32,110 bases of DNA from Candidatus Peregrinibacteria bacterium (GTDB lineage Bacteria; Patescibacteriota; Gracilibacteria; UBA1369; UM-FILTER-53-11). A program made the position numbers and the translations under genes. The notes beneath the pieces are model-generated. The model was given only the letters and a program-made list of their open reading frames with translations, made no database searches and was not told the origin of the DNA. The stretch covers positions 1-32,110 of the forward strand of contig JACRID010000053.1 in assembly GCA_016220145.1 (NCBI GenBank), given 5' to 3'. Shown here piece by piece: positions 30,738-32,110 of this stretch (its first letter is position 1; every line of letters begins with the position of its first letter).

Positions 30738-31582
30738 GGCGATATTATACCAGCCGCCGCCCTTCTCATAAAAATCAACGAAACGAAACCGCACAAAAAG
30801 AACACTCCGGCGGAAAGCAAAAGCGCCCATAAAATGCCGAAGAACGCCAATGGCACGCCGGCATTTTCCCAATAAGGTTGGGTAAACCAAACCATATTTA
30901 AGGTCGCGGCTCCGATGACGGCCGAATACAAAATAAGCCATTTTATTTCTTTGCGGAAATGAAGCGCGTATTTGGTAATTCCCAGCATATTTTTCTTATC
31001 CTCAGTGATTTTTGCTTCATGCGGACGCGGCTCCCGCAAGCTGATTGCCAGTGGAATGGCGAAAAGCAAAACGGCAAATTCCGCGTAAAAAGGCGTTTTT
31101 AGGCTAATCAATGCCAAAAAGCCGCCAATAATGCTAGCCAAACCTTCGGCGAAATTCCCGATGGCGCTAACGCGTCCCTGTATTCTTTTGTAATTTTCTT
31201 CGTTTTTCATTTCAAGAAGGCTGTCGTAAATCAATGCGGAATCGGCACCCGAATAAAATCCCGCGCTGATGCTAAGGATAATTTCGGCCGTAAGAAATCC
31301 CCAAAAACCGCCAGCTATAATATAAAAGAACATGCCTATTGCACCGCCGGCCGCGCCGATGATTATTGACGCTTTTCTGCCAAATCTGTCGGCAAAATAC
31401 CCGCTCGGTATCTCAATCAAAACAATTCCGATGGAAAAAACAGCCTGAATAATCATCACCTGCTTCATGGAAAGTCCGTGCGCCTGGTAAAAAATGACAA
31501 GCGTCGGGATAATCAGAAAAAACCAGTTAATGAAGCTCAAAACCTGCATTTTCCAGATGTTCGCTTTAACCGAAGGCTGCAT
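30734..31582 (-). CDS. Major facilitator superfamily transporter, truncated
   Basis: A 282-residue membrane protein with about eight helices. IEIPSGYFADRFGRKASIII (about 57-76) is the MFS cytoplasmic loop 2-3 signature, and YSGADSALIYDSLLEMKNEE resembles a subgroup of bacterial MFS proteins of unknown substrate. Normal members have 12 helices and about 390-420 residues. Here the protein breaks off in the second half (LSAGVFFLCGFVSLIFMRRA) with an atypical end AAAGIISP, exactly at the ATGA junction with the nucleotidyltransferase. I found no continuation in other frames, so about four helices are missing, perhaps replaced by the NTase pair. Transport activity is doubtful. Confidence 0.82.
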   Translation of the reverse strand: MQPSVKANIWKMQVLSFINWFFLIIPTLVIFYQAHGLSMKQVMIIQAVFSIGIVLIEIPSGYFADRFGRKASIIIGAAGGAIGMFFYIIAGGFWGFLTAEIILSISAGFYSGADSALIYDSLLEMKNEENYKRIQGRVSAIGNFAEGLASIIGGFLALISLKTPFYAEFAVLLFAIPLAISLREPRPHEAKITEDKKNMLGITKYALHFRKEIKWLILYSAVIGAATLNMVWFTQPYWENAGVPLAFFGILWALLLSAGVFFLCGFVSLIFMRRAAAGIISP

Positions 31583-31587
31583 GTGAT

Positions 31588-31605
31588 GTTTTGCTTACTC
31601 AAAAC
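31588..31605 (-). promoter_or_regulatory. Second copy of the 18-bp palindrome, upstream of the MFS gene
   Basis: On the minus strand GTTTTGAGTAAGCAAAAC ends 5 nt before the ATG at 31582. It matches 16 of 18 bases of the element before the glutamate-cysteine ligase gene, and both half-sites GTTTTG/CAAAAC are intact. Confidence 0.45.
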
Positions 31606-31617
31606 GGTATTTAATGA

Positions 31618-31635
31618 CAAGCCCTCTGGGGCTTG
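31618..31635 (-). terminator. Short hairpin between the 31673 gene and the MFS gene
   Basis: CAAGCCC-TCTG-GGGCTTG is a perfect 7-bp stem located 37 nt after the stop of the minus-strand gene at 31673. The sequence after it on that strand (TCATTAAAT) has no U-run, so it is at best a weak terminator. Confidence 0.35.
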
Positions 31636-31672
31636 CCTAGCATGCGATGGATTATAGCAAAGGCTAAGGAAC

Positions 31673-32110
31673 CTAATCTCCTTTTTTTCTCAGTCCGAGG
31701 CGAATGCCATAATTGGGACTCTTCTTAGTGAGAACTACATTGTCGATGTTAAAATTCCCGGAGTAAATCAACCAGTGCGGGACGGGAATCGTACCTTGTT
31801 CACCTTTGGTTGAAAGAACTAAACTCCTAATAGCCAAATTCAAGTTGCCAGTTCCCATATCGGAATAATCCGGTATCCATCCCTGCGTTTCCAGACAATA
31901 AATCGTGTGAGCAATGGCCTGCTTTATATCCTGAGCATCCGCATTTGCAGGAAGAAGCCTATTTAAAAACATCCAGCTTTGCCAATTCAAGGCGCTCATT
32001 GCTTTTACGTCTACATCGGAAGGCATAACAAGCCTATCTCGTTCAAGACGCATAACGCCGCCGGTTCTTCTTTCGTTGCAGGTAAGTCGCGCCAAGACTT
32101 CGTCTTCGGA
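31673..32110 (-). CDS. Hypothetical protein, 5' end beyond the window
   Basis: The track starts this ORF at a TTG (32095), but the frame is open through the window edge (SEDEVLARLTCNERR...), so the real start may lie outside. Internal ATGs at about 32053 (MRLERDRLV) and 32026 (MPSDVDVKAM) are alternatives. The visible part has an alpha/beta look (SALNWQSWMFLNRLLPANAD, IKQAIAHTIYCLETQGWIPD). It ends with a strand-rich segment (HWLIYSGNFNIDNVVLTKKS) and a basic tail. No signal peptide, membrane helix or known family motif is seen. It is on the same strand as the MFS-NTase group but separated by a hairpin. Confidence 0.5.
   Translation of the reverse strand, partial: SEDEVLARLTCNERRTGGVMRLERDRLVMPSDVDVKAMSALNWQSWMFLNRLLPANADAQDIKQAIAHTIYCLETQGWIPDYSDMGTGNLNLAIRSLVLSTKGEQGTIPVPHWLIYSGNFNIDNVVLTKKSPNYGIRLGLRKKGD

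Noticed and set aside
30738-30941. N-terminal 68-residue extension of the nucleotidyltransferase ORF
   Set aside because: It lies inside the MFS coding region in another frame; the ATG at 30737 with an ATGA overlap fits family length.
1-32110. Recoded UGA (glycine) as in Gracilibacteria/Absconditabacteria
   Set aside because: TGA is used as a proper stop at nrdJ, hrcA and the CAP-domain gene, and conserved glycines are encoded by GGN.
1-32110. CRISPR array, tRNA or rRNA genes
   Set aside because: No regularly spaced short repeats and no recognisable tRNA or rRNA sequence were seen on either strand.

Overview
This is a compact, gene-dense bacterial segment (roughly 45% GC by eye) using the standard code: TGA ends nrdJ, hrcA and the CAP-domain gene. 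Many intergenic gaps are short, several starts are GTG, clear Shine-Dalgarno sequences are rare, and several near-consensus -10 hexamers lie only 7-11 nt from a start codon. The gene set (LCP protein, D,D-carboxypeptidase, MraY, an FtsL-like protein, FecR/DUF5667 protein, B12-type ribonucleotide reductase, many small lineage-specific proteins) fits a monoderm-like member of the Candidate Phyla Radiation / Patescibacteria, perhaps Peregrinibacteria-like. That assignment is inference from gene style; no rRNA or other marker is present.

Layout. (1) 1-2891, minus strand: a broken zinc-ribbon (transposase-like) start at the left edge, then a two-gene unit of a plant-type glutamate-cysteine ligase and a PLP fold-III amino-acid decarboxylase that overlap by 8 nt. 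(2) 3263-7975: two NrdR-box palindromes and a leader hairpin ahead of a class II ribonucleotide reductase interrupted by a 357-residue LAGLIDADG intein placed exactly before a redox-active cysteine. (3) 7993-11955: a helical-repeat protein of unknown function, two paralogous membrane-anchored methyltransferases separated by a ~170-bp imperfect palindrome, and a ComEC channel protein without a nuclease-like C-terminus. (4) 12018-18963: envelope genes, namely a LppX/LolA-like membrane-anchored protein, a large secreted protein with SLH-like N-terminus and two CAP domains, an LCP ligase, DacA and MraY. (5) 25419-18908, minus strand: rsmH, ftsL-like, fba, fbp, an ECF-type sigma factor and a FecR/DUF5667 membrane protein; fbp and sigma overlap by 4 nt. 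(6) 25740-29896: a small hypothetical protein, tsaC, gap, then hrcA and grpE with a ribbon-helix-helix / PIN toxin-antitoxin module packed between them under its own operator-promoter. (7) 32110-29883, minus strand: a partial unknown gene, a truncated MFS transporter, a MNT-type nucleotidyltransferase and its small partner (frameshifted at an A11 tract), the last three chained by ATGA overlaps.

How it fits together: the window couples carbon metabolism (FBP aldolase, FBPase, GAPDH), peptidoglycan synthesis and wall attachment, DNA precursor supply under NrdR control, and heat-shock control, with accessory insertions (intein, TA module, NTase pair, hairpin repeats, IS remnant) placed between the housekeeping genes. 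No tRNA, rRNA, CRISPR array or replication origin was recognised.
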